Assembly: GCA_948629335.1 (NCBI GenBank)
Contig: CAPHZB010000011.1
Coordinates: 1 to 31,686 of the forward strand
Direction of reading: 5' to 3'
Origin: an uncultured Bacilli bacterium
Lineage (GTDB): Bacteria; Bacillota_I; Bacilli_A; RF39; UBA660
Length of the DNA: 31,686 bases
A model generated the notes under the pieces. That model searched no databases. It was not told the origin of the DNA and saw nothing but the letters and a program-made list of their open reading frames with translations. Numbering within the stretch: the first letter of the stretch is position 1; each line of letters opens with the position of its first letter. Positions 31,618-31,686 of this stretch are shown in pieces. The translations under genes were made by a program, and so were the position numbers.

Positions 31618-31686
31618 CTACCACTTCTCGCCATTTCTTTTATTTAGCCAATCTATGATTTCATCTATATAATTGAGTGCAATTAC
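31618..31686 (-). CDS. 3' end of a phage gene cut by the window edge
   Basis: The last 22 codons of a frame entering from the right: VIALNYIDEIIDWLNKRNGE then KW and TAG at 31618-31620. The amphipathic helix composition and tight spacing to the next start suggest a real early-late junction gene. Its identity cannot be told from this fragment. Confidence 0.5.
   Translation of the reverse strand, partial: VIALNYIDEIIDWLNKRNGEKW

Noticed and set aside
1..31686. CRISPR array, insertion sequence, rRNA genes
   Set aside because: No regularly spaced repeats, transposase or rRNA-like sequence was seen.

Overview
The window is AT-rich Firmicutes-type DNA from a spore-forming bacterium. It carries a spoIIGA-sigE pair, a HrcA/CIRCE-type heat-shock operon, TTG and GTG starts, and strong GGAGG ribosome binding sites. 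The exact taxon cannot be read from the sequence; a gut-type low-GC Bacilli or Clostridia lineage would fit. It has two parts: host chromosome (about 1-9480) and one end of a siphovirus-type prophage (about 9500 to the right edge, which is not its end).

Host part. All genes are on the minus strand. Transcription begins at a consensus promoter overlapping a CIRCE operator (about 6624-6666) and runs through hrcA, grpE, dnaK, an M3 oligoendopeptidase F and dnaJ, ending at a hairpin near position 90. Having pepF between dnaK and dnaJ is unusual, and GrpE carries an odd N-terminal tail with ten cysteines. To the right lie sigE and spoIIGA (the mother-cell sporulation sigma factor precursor and its membrane protease). 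Beyond them is a group of rpsU, a yqeY-like gene and a DUF1653 gene, with its own promoter.

Prophage part. Late genes are nearly all on the minus strand and read right to left in morphogenetic order. They run: HExxH protein, small and large terminase, SPP1-type portal, MuF head protein with a nuclease-like C-terminal toxin domain, a 368-base non-coding structured region with tRNA-like motifs, scaffold, capsid, four connector/neck proteins, major tail protein, tail chaperones, tape measure, distal tail and baseplate proteins, three receptor-binding or fibre proteins, XkdX-like and XhlA-like proteins, holin and M23 endolysin. An HNH/DUF968-like gene on the plus strand converges on the lysis end. 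Between it and the host rpsU promoter is a small peptide with a double-glycine leader, a candidate orphan bacteriocin or signal peptide. No integrase, repressor or replication gene is in the window, so those lie to the right.

Most worth a second look: (1) the MuF-toxin gene, whose usual immunity-gene position is taken by tandem tRNA-like elements framed by a 14-bp inverted repeat; (2) the double-glycine peptide at the prophage edge; (3) the cysteine-rich GrpE; (4) a tape-measure gene whose conserved N-terminus seems to begin at a non-canonical ATT codon.
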